Both the position numbers and the translations under genes were made by a program. Under the pieces are notes generated by a model that worked only from the letters and a program-made list of their open reading frames with translations, was not told the origin of the DNA and did not search any database. A DNA stretch of 64,000 nucleotides, from NCBI GenBank assembly GCA_031763025.1, contig JASSKH010000002.1, positions 12,393,468-12,457,467 on the forward strand. Direction: 5' to 3'. Shown here in pieces: positions 1 to 10,497 of the stretch; position 1 is the first letter of the stretch; the number at the start of each line of letters is the position of its first letter. This stretch comes from Macrocystis pyrifera. Lineage: Eukaryota > Sar > Phaeophyceae > Laminariales > Laminariaceae.

Positions 1-634
1 TAGTAGTAGTAATAGTAGTAGGAGGAGGAGCGATCGCGATCATACAACTAATTATTGTACCAGGTATTATTAGTACATAACATCTATCTAACGTCTTTTC
101 CACTCCTCTGCTGTGCTGCTGATTATAATAGGCAATACATCAACGCGACGCGCAGCACGCAACGATCCACAGCGCAGACACCCGCAGCGGTACATAACGT
201 AGCAATGGACCCGGCAAAGTGGAGCAGGAGTTGAGAAAAACTAACGCGCCCAGGATACCCGTCTCTACGTATAATCATGCACCGTATCATATTCTCCTGC
301 CGTTGGTGTTGTACGAAGCACGGTGGTAGCAGTACTACTACAACAGTAGTAGTAGTAGTAATAGTAGTAGGAGGAGGAGCGATCGCGATCATACAACTAA
401 TTATTGTACCAGGTATTATTAGTACATAACATCTATCTAACGTCTTTTCCACTCCTCTGCTGTGCTGCTGATTATAATAGGCAATACATCAACGCGACGC
501 GCAGCACGCAACGATCCACAGCGCAGACACCCGCAGCGGTACATAACGTAGCAATGGACCCGGCAAAGTGGAGCAGGAGTTGAGAAAAACTAACGCGCCC
601 AGGATACCCGTCTCTACGTATAATCATGCACCGT
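1..634. repeat. Direct tandem duplication, 349-bp period
   Basis: Bases 1-285 recur at 350-634 with no difference that I can see. The copies are separated by 64 bases ending in a TAG/TAC trinucleotide tract. The window starts inside or at the edge of the first copy, so a longer array may lie upstream. Each copy contains one TACCAGGTA palindrome, near 59 and 408. No convincing gene was found; open frames here differ between strands and resemble nothing known. Confidence 0.9.
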
Positions 635-734
635 GCCGGACAGCATGCCAAATAAATGGTCTGTTGATGCTGCTGTAACGCTCGAAAAATTGCGATGTCA
701 CGAGTCAGGAGTCACGAGACGGCAGCAGAAGCAG

Positions 735-1097
735 CCAGAAAACGGAATACCGTGACAGGAAACGTAACTTAACTTGGGTTAGGTGTGTCCTGACTACCTC
801 GTGTTGTTTTTTGTATTCTCTTTGTACCGTAAAATGGCGAAAATACGCCGGCGTACCGTTTTTTTTTTTTGTCATTTTTTACTTGGACGGACATAATCTT
901 TTTACCAGAAAACGGTATATCTTGACATAACACGTCATCTAACTTGGTTTTGGTGTACCCTGATTTGCTGGCGTTCATGTTTTATACCGTAAAATGGCAA
1001 ACAAATCACTCGTGTATCGTTTTTTTGGCATTTTGTCCGATGGAACAAGGTTTTAATTTGATTCTACAGTAGATACCCTAGGTAAATCTAGGGAATT
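735..1097. repeat. Dispersed 160-bp dimer repeat (family A), copy 1
   Basis: Two head-to-tail half-units start near 735 and 904. Each begins CCAGAAAACGG, continues through a TTGACA-AACGTCATCTAACTTGG core and ends in a GTACCG-T-run-GTCATTTT block. The tail is CCTAGGTAAATCTAGGGAATT. The same dimer occurs at about 24030-24510 and 44490-44942. Read on the minus strand, each half-unit carries a related peptide of the form SG[YHF]TxPKLDD..C.GIPFSG; see findings. Confidence 0.85.
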
Positions 1098-1433
1098 TCT
1101 CTGAGTTGGAGATGAAGTCGATCTTGACCTCATCCAGACACCCCACACAGGGTACATACTGTTCGGATTACTTGCTTTTACCAGCACAAGAGTACAAATT
1201 GACGTATTCATAGACTAAAAAGTGCGGAGAAACATGTTTTCTTCCTGTTTTTTCTGCCTCTTGCTTTATGACGTGCTTTGAGTAGTGCGTAGACAGTCAT
1301 ACTCTGCTTTCGGATGTGCGGCATACAGCAAAACAAACCCCGCCCGAATCGACGTATTATCCGTAGAGAACGATCTGGCGAAAAATCGCCCCTTTTCAGT
1401 CACTTTTCCGGGACCACGAGAATCAATTTCGTG
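1098..1433. other. No recognisable gene
   Basis: This is single-copy looking sequence between the family A repeat and the next coding-like segment. Open frames run on both strands, but none has a recognisable motif. Confidence 0.5.
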
Positions 1434-1922
1434 ATGGGCAATTCGAAAAACCCAGAAGGAACCTCGGCCAAGGGCAGAAGGAAAAAAATTGTCCAAGCGA
1501 ACCGGGAGGCATATCTGCAGGGTACAGGTCGTACTGTCCACGAGGCGTTGGCGATCGTGTGCCCCCTCCCACTCAAGCCAACTGCCTACATCGAGAGGGC
1601 CCATGAAACGAGAAGTTGTTAACCCCGCAGTCACGGAGATGTGCAGGATGTGCAACACGCGACCAAGGCGATGGCTGTGGATGGGAACATCATAAACCGC
1701 AGCAGCAGGATGAGCAGCTGCTTAGCAGCAGCAGCAGCCGGGTCAGGAACACCAGCAGCCGCACCAGGATCCGAAGATCCACCTTCAACGAGGTCTGGTA
1801 GGGACTGCACTTTCGGGCTGCCAGCCATCGAGGCCGAGGGTCCACCAGTAAATCCCCCTCACGCTCACGCGCCCGTTTGTCTTCTGCTAAAGCACCCGTC
1901 GTGGTGTGCCGGGCGAGAATGA
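1434..1922 (+). pseudogene. Lys-rich ORF fragment, possible distant member of the coiled-coil family
   Basis: An ATG at 1434 opens a Lys/Arg-rich N-terminus (MGNSK..., then KGRRKK) followed by NREAYLQGTGRTVHEAL. It stops at 1620 and a second frame with Ala/Pro-rich sequence runs from 1641 to 1922. The layout (M-x-N/D-S, basic stretch, N-x-[DE], then G-T-x3-E about 30 residues in) matches the N-termini of the coiled-coil ORFs at 15256 and 25197, which read ARTGVTMSEA and ARTGTTLSEL. This family link is my inference and is weaker than for the other three copies. No catalytic motif is visible. The downstream half is inflated by GCA/CAG repeats (AAAAAG-type residues) and may not be coding. Confidence 0.3.
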
Positions 1923-4140
1923 TGCCAGTTTTGTGTGTGCTGCTCGGCCCCTTTTTGGGGAGACTTTGCAGCTCCTCTATCATCCACACCTTGGTATACC
2001 ACATGAGTATTTTTTGTGTGACGTGTTCATTTTTTCCCCAGCGCTGATTGGTCAATTTATTAAATATTCTTTTTTCCCAGCTAACGACCGCTGATATTTT
2101 TTGTGACTTTTTTGACGTATAAAAACATTTCAGTCCCGCCCCTAACTGTTACAGAGTACCGCACACTCTTTAAAGAAGCTGGATTGTTGGCTAGGAAAAG
2201 CTTTCTTGCTTGGGAAAGAGGCCCTTCGTAGGTACAGGTTGAGCGATTTAAAGGACCACATGAAGTCAAAAATAGGCAGAGTCAAAAGGTACTTGGTTGC
2301 TGGCCAATGAGAGGGACGGCCAGGAAGCCTTTTCCCGAGAGCAATATTTAGTATACCTAGGAATGGTTCAAATCATAAGTATACCTATTATTGGCTGTTG
2401 CCCAAAACAAGGACTTCTGAGACGGAATTGCAACAACGCATCGGAGCCGATGATCGGCCACTTGAGTATCTAAGCTCATACTACTGAACACATTTTATGC
2501 CAAGGGCTTGGCAATCGTACACCTTGTAAATGGTAGTCTCAAATCCGAGCAGAATCGACCATAATCAACCTGATGCTTGGGAAACGTATTTCTACCGAAA
2601 ATTAGCTCAAACAAGCACGAGTAGAATTGCTGCATATAATATAGCACGAGCAAAAACGTAATGAAGAGGTTAGGACCAGCGGCAAGACGTGACATAAACG
2701 ATCATATTGCAGTTGTGTGGTGCGTGCGTGTTGCTTGTCGAAACAACGAACTCCGAGCCTTGAACTCAATCTGTTATAACATGGTTCATCAACGCCTGTG
2801 CCCCTATTGCCTGCAGTCTGAAAAGAGGGTGAACACGAGTACGGACGTTACAAGGAGGCAACGCCGACTGGCAACATGTTCTTCTACAAGCTGACATGGC
2901 TATGATGCGGTGGTGTCACGTGCTGCATGCCGAAAAAACGGACCCTAAGCCCCAAGCACCCCTGTTAACATGTCCAAATATGCCACCAATATCCCTGCAA
3001 GTATAACATGAGCCCGCAGCCCGCAGAGGGCAAAGTCAGCTTATGCGGTCCACTGCCTGAAGCGGGCACCAACCTTGACAAACCGATGGCCGACAGACCC
3101 GTTTGTCGTTAGAATCTGCATTTGTTTCGATCGATGGTCTGTGAGAAATTCCGGACGATGCTCGTACCGATTCTCGCACGAGGGATTATTGTACAAAGGA
3201 TGTTCGGGTTGGTCACGTAGCTCAAGGCACAGGGCACTGGAGAAGCCGTGCCTCAACCCAGACCGCTTTTATGTGTGTCAGCTGTTGATTTCTGCTGCGC
3301 GCGATATGGGCGTAAACCATTGGGGGTCGTATGGCAAAATACCTGCGTACGAGTAGGTGCTGAGCTTCTCAATAAGGATGGTCAGACAAACAGACGGAAA
3401 TAAAATATATTTGCTCGTAGGACCTACACTGGGGAACAAAAACATTTCACATGATTCCGAAAAAACTACTTTCCAGGCGATATCTTGGCCCAGAAAACCC
3501 ATCGAAATGCCAATTTCGGAGCGGCGAGGTCCCGCGTTCTCGACACACTTCGGTCGACGAAATCAGCGACCGCACCATGAAAAGATGAACGTGCGTCGCT
3601 CGCTAGGGGGTTCTACCCACCCTAGGGCCACAGTGATACAACAGTAGATAGCTAGAAAAATAATCTCAATCCTACAGCTAATAATAGACGTCTAAAGCCA
3701 ACGAATGATACTGCCGGCAGCCTCTCACCACCAAGATCACTGATCAGCGCGAAACATTCGCGAGTGCCATCTCCTTCGATGCTGTCTCCTTCATTCACTG
3801 GACGTGGCTGACGCCAAGGTCGGCTGTGGGTTGATTCTATCGCGAAACATATACCTGGTATATTCTATCTGCTTGTTGACCAGTGCCGACTGACGTGTTG
3901 ACAACGTGGAAAAAGTGTTCCGCCCAATAATCCTAACCAAGTATTAACAACATTTTTCCCACAGCAGCGGTACGAGATTCTCCACAATGCATCAACATGA
4001 TTGGAATTTAGCGAACATTAGATTACGACACTATTTTATTCCTGGTACGCGTTGGTATAAGGACCTGTCGTAACTAAGTAATTGCCGAAACAAAACAAAA
4101 AACAGCAAATATCGAACATCAACTTTGAAGAACCATCGAC
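1923..4140. other. About 2.2 kb without a recognised gene
   Basis: Neither strand shows a known domain. Near 2140-2270 the plus strand reads protein-like for about 30 residues (TVTEYRTLFKEAGLLARKSF) before a TAG, which could be a decayed coding remnant. I could not match it to a family. The rest has frequent stops in all frames and no obvious repeats. Confidence 0.4.
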
Positions 4141-5400
4141 TATCACTGATGACATTCTAAGAAACTAGCATTAGATGTCCGAACACCATCCTCTTTCTTC
4201 CTGAACAATAACGCGAAGCGAATACGACGAGGGTCACTGTAGGCGCTTGAAAGTACCCGGGAAAAATGGTGGCAACGACTGGCAAGAGCACAATAGGTGA
4301 GGTTGTTAACGTGGCTACCACTAAGCTTGTATGCACACGGGGCCAGAATACATGGGTCACGTATGATCGAGAAATAGAGGCACGAGAAACCGGGGGTCAC
4401 GAGGTGGTCGTGGCGGCATTTTTTCGGTAAGAGCGCCATTTAACATTTAACATGTCATTGAAGTGTGACGCCGGAACCACAACTCGCAGATGATCTCCGA
4501 GAAAAAGGGTTGGGCCACGGGCACCGTCCACCCGTAGGCGTGCCTTGAGTGTGTGAATTGGGTGTAGCGCGCGTTGCTGAGCGCAATTACTGGGAATCAA
4601 CTTACGGTGGCGGCGAAGTATCTTGCAAAGTTGCACCCCGATTCTCGCGAAAATGCCGTCATTGTTTTATGTGGTTTTGGATAGCCGCTGTTTATTTCTC
4701 GCCGAATAAGCAAAGACATGCGAGCATCGGTTTGGTTAGTGTCGCCGCCAACCGCGAAGCAAACGTGCGACATGGGTCGCGGTCTGTGCTAGGCCCATTT
4801 AACAGCAGTGCCGATTACCTACCAGGTCATAAAGAGAAGCAGACCACAGCAGTGGGTATCACGAGATGGCCGTAAACACTACTCATAACCTCGACCGAAG
4901 CATATGACGGCCTCTATGTCAGCTGCCATGAACCGATATATATATTGTACACATACCCCGCAAAGTCTTGTGACTTTCGTTTTTATTCGCGTCAAGACAA
5001 TCCAAACAGAATTGCTGAAAACCTTAACGATCTGGTTCCGACCTAAAATTCCGCTATTAATAGGTAGCGCCGGGGACGCGATAAAGGAGGACGCTAACGT
5101 CCATCGAGAAACATTCTGCAACTTGCGGAGCATAGAATATTAATAGGTGCCCCTGCCCAAATGATAGCCGAAGAAGGGATATGTGCGCCACTACGGGTGA
5201 CTTGGGGCAAACACCACATATATGTGCGTGGTGACCGTCTTACTCTTAGTAGAGCACAAACTGATGAATGCCGAGCGCACTACACAAATGGACCATCCAT
5301 TTCTTGGCACGGTCGGGTTCATGTGAGAAAAAACACAGAGGCAAAACACCTTTGTACTCGTACATACAGTCCACAAAAGCACGACCACCAAACATGAATA
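4141..5400. other. Unassigned region with short protein-like ORFs
   Basis: A minus-strand frame at 4397-4636 reads smoothly around GPTLFLGDHLRVVVPASHF, and a plus-strand frame covers 4549-4875. They overlap, so at most one can be real in the shared part. Neither carries a motif that I recognise, and there is no splice or start context that decides between them. Confidence 0.25.
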
Positions 5401-5425
5401 CCAAGTATTAACATGATACCGTCAC

Positions 5426-5576
5426 CTTAGCGCCCCCCTCCCTGACAAGCCACTGCGCCACGCCCATATGGCCTTGCTCGCACGCGAAAAGCAGGGGCGT
5501 ACAGCCGTCGTTGTTGGGTCGGTCAGCTTCTGCCCCCGCCGTTCTCACGAGCCAACGGACCACGTCCAGATGCCCC
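5426..5576 (-). CDS. Internal exon of an ankyrin-repeat protein
   Basis: Read on the minus strand, the exon encodes GHLDVVRWLVR, then a beta-turn stretch NNDGCTPLLFACEQGHMGVA and a second helix pair ending QWLVREGG. This is one and a half ankyrin repeats with the canonical G-H-L-[DE]-V-[VA]-x-[WL]-L and D-G-x-T-P-L signatures. Ankyrin repeats form protein-binding scaffolds. The exon is bounded by a plausible acceptor (CCTATGAG ending at 5577) and a donor (CTAAG/GTGACG at 5425), and stops follow soon after in the flanking frame, which fits an internal exon of about 151 nt. Neighbouring exons holding the remaining repeats are not found, so this is probably a fragment or a degenerate copy. Confidence 0.6.
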
Positions 5577-5699
5577 CTCATAGGATAGCCATGCAGGCGG
5601 GAAAAGAGAGTGAAAAACACGGGAAAATAATTCGGAGGAGACGCGCGATTCTTAGTTTCAGCAAGACTCTTGCACACAAAGGGGGGGAGAAGGTCGTCT

Positions 5700-6090
5700 T
5701 TGTTTCGCAGAAGCGCGGCACCAATTTTGTAACGTTGATATTGGTCAGGGTGAAGGATGTGGCCACATTCTCCTGGGTCCACCGGCAACTCGCACGCCCG
5801 TGCCCCTGCGCACAGATACTCTTATTTCGCCGACTACTGTGGATAAGTCAGGCTCTGAAATAGCATCCAAACGGGTAGATGTACCGCTTACCACGAAAAC
5901 AAAAACATGTCGAGCATGACGCAATCGCAAACTAACGCAAAACATGCTCTCGCTGAAAACTGTGTGGCGCCAATTTTGTAACGTGAATAGTTTTCAGGGT
6001 CAATGCCGAAGCCGCTTATTCCTGAGTCTAGCAGCAACATGCCCCCACTGCCCGTTGGCAAAGACACTCGTATTATGCCGACTACGAAGG
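5700..6090 (-). CDS. Tandemly duplicated coding-like exon upstream of the ankyrin exon
   Basis: Two diverged copies, about 252 bp apart, lie at roughly 5705-5835 and 5960-6085. Read on the minus strand in one frame, they give HPDQYQRYKIGAAL and DPENYSRYKIGAT. Several changes between the copies are conservative at the protein level (D/E, Q/N), which argues that the ancestral sequence was coding. The segment lies just upstream of the ankyrin exon on the same strand, so it may be the 5-prime part of the same gene with one exon duplicated. The family of the P[DE][QN]Y.RYKIGA stretch is not recognised. No ATG start can be assigned. Confidence 0.35.
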
Positions 6091-6925
6091 TGAAGCGGGA
6101 TCCAAATCAGCATAAAAACGAATAAAAGTATCGAACACTGCCAGTAATAAAACAGCTCACGCAGAGCTTGCATCGTAAGCATACCAAAAACTAATCGCGT
6201 AAGACAACATCCCGCGGAAAAATCCTCGACACATAACACGGCACAGTCCAGCTTATGCTGTCAGAAAAAACACATCACTAAATGCACATATATGCGGTAC
6301 CTCTGTTTCCAGAACCCAACCGGGACAGGTCCAATGTGCCCCGTATCGTCGACCGAGAAAAACTCGCGGTTACAGCGCGCACGACTTACAATCAATCGCC
6401 GGTTGAACTGAATACCCCGACTAATAGTTGCTTCAACGTTGGGCGCTGATGCTTCAGCAGCAAACCAACATGCGAGCCAAGCAGCAACAAGAAGACTACA
6501 CGCGAGTCAGAGAGAAAACAACCAGCATCGGCTACCGGCAAAGAGAAATCTCTACCGTGTCCACGCACCCGAAGGAAGCCCAGTGTAGAGGGGTCGAGCC
6601 CTGAAGAACATCTGCCGCATCGGGCGCTGCCCCTCTCTGAGAAACAAAATGCCCGACATGCAGCAGACAATCGGTCAATCAGACAGACAGGTGGCCGACA
6701 AACCGACACGCGGGCAAGGGTCAAGCAGGCAGACAGGCCGACCGATAGACGCACATAAAAAACACGGCGGTTTGACGCGCATGCCGCAAAAAACGGGCTT
6801 ACCAAGATAGCAAGCGCTTGCACAGAGTGATAAAATATCCAACAGCACCCAGCATGCCGAGAGGACAGATTCGAGAGGTCAGATTAGCTAAGATGTACCT
6901 GGTATAAGTAAAAAAAGGACTTTTT
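6091..6925. other. No recognised gene; one open minus-strand frame
   Basis: A 143-codon minus-strand frame (6392-6823) is open, but its composition is driven by short CAGACAGGC-like repeats near 6680-6750 and it has no recognisable domain. I do not support it as a gene. Confidence 0.35.
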
Positions 6926-7440
6926 CTTCTTTGGCATGCTTCTCTTCGGCGACCGAGGGTTCTCTCTCGCATTTTCGGCTGCGGGGCATGCAAGAGCGCC
7001 GAGGGTATATTACGACGTACGTCTGGATCCCGGCCAAGCTCCGAGGCGGTGCTCGGGGCATTTCACGTCGCTGAGTTGGCTCTAAAACCAGGGCTACAAA
7101 ACAAGGGATTGTTTTCCGCCTCGCCAAGCCGAGTAACATGGAAAACTCCCACATTTTTGTTCTTTTTTTCATAAATAGCGCGCCGCCCTCGAACACTTTT
7201 TTACGCTCCCTCTGCTGTACATCTGTACTCAACACCAGCAGAAGAAGTCGCGGTAGCAGCAGCAGACAAACACAGCAAGAATATACATCTGTCGGCCATC
7301 GTATCTGTTGCACCAAGCCCTTTGACGGGTAGCGTACAACTTACACCAAGCGCGTTCGTGACCACAAAACTGGCTCCCTCGGTCCGTCTACCTGAAAGAA
7401 TTTGGTACCAGGTATTGGTGTCATACCTAGCCATTTAACA
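6926..7440 (-). repeat. Left arm, segment 1, of the large inverted duplication (includes a GC-rich interspersed repeat)
   Basis: Reverse-complemented, this segment matches 35180-35665 in order. It runs from a GTGTTCGAGGGCGGCG block, through GGCTTGGCGAGGCGGAAA and AGCGACGT...CCCCGAGCACCG, to CCCCGCAGCCGAAAATGCGAG. The GC-rich part (about 6926-7130) is a dispersed element also seen at 35500-35665 and 41104-41300. A diverged subfamily lies at 29565, 33776, 34485 and 58619. Confidence 0.8.
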
Positions 7441-7700
7441 GTTGTCCAGCAGCAGCAGCAACAACAACAACAACAGCAACATACAACACCAACAGTACAC
7501 ATCTGTCGGCCGTCGTATCTGTTGCACCAAGCCTTCTCACGGGTGGTGTACACAGAACACCGAGCACGTGCGTGACCACAAAACTGCCTCCCTCGGTCCG
7601 TCCACCTGGAATAATTTAGTACCAGGTATTGGTGTCATTCCTAGATGGTTGTCCAGTCGCACGCTCTCAGCAGCAGGTAATCGCAACAGTCGAGAGCCAC
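7236..7700. repeat. Two tandem copies of the GACCACAAAACTG repeat (family E)
   Basis: Copies at 7270-7440 and 7500-7660 share CATCTGTCGGCC[AG]TCGTATC, GTGACCACAAAACTG and GGTACCAGGTATTGGTGTCAT. A CAG/CAACAA tract (7446-7484) separates them. A third copy begins near 8105. The reverse complement of the same unit recurs at about 34730-35400 and throughout the satellite at 38.9-41.0 kb. Confidence 0.8.
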
Positions 7701-8239
7701 AGAGCCAGGCCCATACTGCCTCCCGTCTCACTGTACTGCCCCGGTGTGGCATGGGGCACAGCCCACATTGCCCGACTGGCTGGCTGATATGCTATGTGTA
7801 CTAAACTTCCCGGGCACGTATGATACGACGAGCTGTGTGCACTTTCAACAACGAAGAATTTTCTCTGCGTCGAAAATATCAACAATTTTAAAATTGCCCG
7901 CTTTTACCTGTCCAGTTTTGGTTTTTTGATCAACCTCAGCAGCAGCAGATACAGCCGCAGCAGTAAACGTCTGTCGAGCGTCATGTATGATTCACCTATA
8001 TATCGGGAGACCATAGTATATAGGACCTACGGTACACACAAAACCTGTATATATATATTCCTATTTTCGCTGACAATATTTGGTCCTATTTACTATCGTC
8101 CCCCGTAGCAGCCCTTTGACGTACACCATACACCTCACACCGATGCCTACGTGACCACAAAACTGGCTCCCTCGGCCTGTTCACCTGGGGAACACTGGTA
8201 TCACATATCTACCAGGTACTGTATATGTAGGTGTATCAT
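7701..8239. repeat. Mixed repeat sequence with partial inverted copies at 34.98-35.23 kb
   Basis: About 7620-7880 (CGCACGCTCTCAGCAGCAGG and the following AGAGCCACAGAGCCAGG) is the reverse complement of 34980-35230. Another family E copy starts near 8105 and carries a TACCAGGTA at 8210. No gene was seen. Confidence 0.65.
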
Positions 8240-9500
8240 ACTAGCGAGTTGTTCAGTCGCACGCTCTCAGCAGCACGTAATCGCACCGGGCAAGAGCCAC
8301 AGAACCAGGCTCATTCTGCCGCCGGTCTTCCTCTACGCCTCCTGTCTCGGTGTGCATCTGGGATAGTAGTAGTACTGAATAATAGTAGCAGTAGTAGCAT
8401 CAATAGTAGTAGTGGGAGCAGTAGTAGTAGCAGTAGTAGTGGCAGTAGTAGGAGCAGCAGTAGTAGCAGTAGTAGCAGTAGTAGTAGTAGTAGTGGTAGT
8501 GATAGTACGTAGTAGTGCTGCCGTTGCCACGAGTCTGCTGCTGTAACTATGAGTACATTATACTGCTTTTGACATTCACAAAATATATTAAACGTGGAGA
8601 GAAACATTTCATGACCGATGCAGATATTTCCTTCATGATGCTCTCAATTGCATGTAGACCTGTTGCTGCCTATTGATGCTAATGGTGATGTTGGACTTTT
8701 ACTGCTGTTGCCACGAGTCAGCTGCTGTTGCCGTGAGTACTTATTTGACACTTATTAGATTTTTTTCATGACAAATGGATGCAGATCGCGTTTTCATCGT
8801 GCCCGTACGTATGCCTGTACATGCATAAATACAGAGAAGCTGCTTCTTACTACAGTAATAGTGATGTTTTTGGTTATTTGGCATTTCTGTATTATTGACG
8901 CTGTTTTTGACACGCAAGGATAAAATTCTGAAGTAGTTAGTATGTAATAGTTGTAGTTGTAGTATCAATATTGAAAGTAGCCCATGGTACTGAGTGCATG
9001 CTGCTCCTATTAATGCCTGTCCAATAACAGTAGTACCTGTACTATAAGTAGGCAGTAGTCGTAGTCGTAGTGGTGTTCGCTATTGCTGTTGTTGCCGTCT
9101 GCATGCTGCTTCTACCTAGGCCATACAAGTAGATGCTCTCAACCGTATATAATACGCAGCCTGTACATTTACAAAATCTTAATATTTGATAGTAGTCGTA
9201 GTAGAGTATAGCATTTTGTAGCATGTATGCTGCTTCTACCTTTACTACAGTAAATCTATCTGCGTAGTAGTGGTAGTGGTGTGGTAGTGGTGTATATGTA
9301 CAAAACCTTGATATTTAATAGTAGTCGTAGTATAGTATTTGGTAGCATGCATGCTGCTTCTACCTGTACTACAGTAAATATATCTGCGTAGTAGTGGTAG
9401 TGGTGTATATCAACAGTGGGAGCACAGAAATCATGCCCCCAACCCATGGTATCGCTTGCATACTACGTTGCCGTTGTATGAAAGTTAGCAGTAGTAGCAG
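8240..9500. repeat. Left arm, segment 2, of the large inverted duplication
   Basis: This block is the reverse complement of 31630-32830. Long stretches align around GCATGCTGCTTCTACCT, the CCCATGGTACTGAGTGC motif, and a 3-prime block with TCATGAAATGTTTCTC on the other arm. The interior is rich in TAG/TAC trinucleotides (AGTAGTAGCAGTAGTAG, 8365-8510). Open frames here are poly-Ser or poly-Leu artefacts of the trinucleotide tract. Confidence 0.85.
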
Positions 9501-9606
9501 GGAATAATAGTAGTGTAGTACAAGGCTTTCCTTCGGAGTGGGTATTCCGTCGTTTCGTGTACATATAACTGCAATTAATTGGTGACATAGCCCAAAGCCA
9601 ACCAAA

Positions 9607-10306
9607 CTAAATGTATTTGTGTAAGAAACGGTGAAGGATGTAATAATCGCGTTTATTTATGAATGTAATGTGAAACGTAAGATCGGGTGACGCAAGAGTA
9701 AGAATGACATTCGTCAAATAATAAGGATAACATATTTCATCAGTGTGGGGCGAGAGTGGAGTAGTGCTTCGCATGTGGATGATACCTGGTATACAACATA
9801 CGGGCTGTTGTTTAAAGGAAGGTTTGGGACAGGAGAGAAAGCAGCAGTGCCGGCAACGACAACGGTTGGTTATGGAAATGTTGTATAGTTGCTGGGCGGC
9901 CGCGATTTCGATGTAGCCAGCATAGGAGTTTGGATGAGACATGATATGTAAATAGTCTTCCAGGATGCTGTAGTAACGAGGCGGGAGGCCTAGAATGTGG
10001 ATCTGTTCGCCGTTGAACCCGTTGGATATGTGTAGGAAGAAATAATCGTGATTTTGGGAAATGTGGGAAACAATTTGTTTCCTTTCGTTCGTCCTGGATG
10101 GAGACAATCTGCTTGGCGTACTGCTTCGGAATTCCGCGAAGCCCTGGAGCAGGCAAAATGGGAGGGAGTCTTTTTGCGCTTGACGATGATGTCTCCGTCT
10201 TTGATGGTCGATTCCGTCAGGCGGCGGTTTTAGCACTTGCCACCGACCTGGTCGAAGTAAACATATAGGGTGCGCGGGGCGGGAGTGGCGTGCAGGGAAT
10301 GGCGGG

Positions 10307-10349
<43 letters not shown>

Positions 10350-10497
10350 AGTTCATTATTTGTACTACTCTACAGCGGCACAACAGCAGTACGTAGTCGC
10401 CTGCTATACGACGGCAGCAGCAGCAGCAGCAGAAGTACGTAATTTCATTGACGATACAGAAATATGTACACACACAAGTGTAGTACAGTACACACAC
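9607..10497 (-). pseudogene. OTU-like cysteine protease remnant with poly(Pro)/poly(G) tract
   Basis: A minus-strand frame of 296 codons. Residues 110-210 resemble an OTU deubiquitinase core: a DSLPFCLLQGFAEF stretch with a possible catalytic Cys (residue 115) where OTU proteins have DGxC[LF][FY]R, then EDYLHIMSHP, then YAGYIEIAAAQQLYNISI, which fits the W/Y-x-G-x-x-E-[IL]-x-A-x-x-x-L-Y-x-x-x-I core. The usual DG pair is not intact, and no clean catalytic HYD is seen near the end. Residues 52-66 are poly-Pro, encoded by the poly(G) run. In another frame upstream (10180-10265), TESTIKDGDIIVKRKK looks like the end of a ubiquitin-like fold, preceded by a stop, so the gene is probably frameshifted. 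A better OTU copy lies at 35917-36466. OTU domains occur in some Helitron-type elements. Confidence 0.45.
10311..10346 (+). repeat. Homopolymer poly(G), 36 nt
   Basis: An uninterrupted run of 36 G follows GGCGGGGGA. It falls inside the OTU-like frame and encodes poly-Pro on the minus strand. Runs this long can form G-quadruplexes and are prone to length error. Confidence 0.95.

Noticed and set aside
8365-8510. Long poly-Ser / poly-Leu / poly-Thr ORFs on both strands
   Set aside because: They are direct translations of an AGT/TAG trinucleotide tract that is open in several frames at once; there is no domain and no conserved start.
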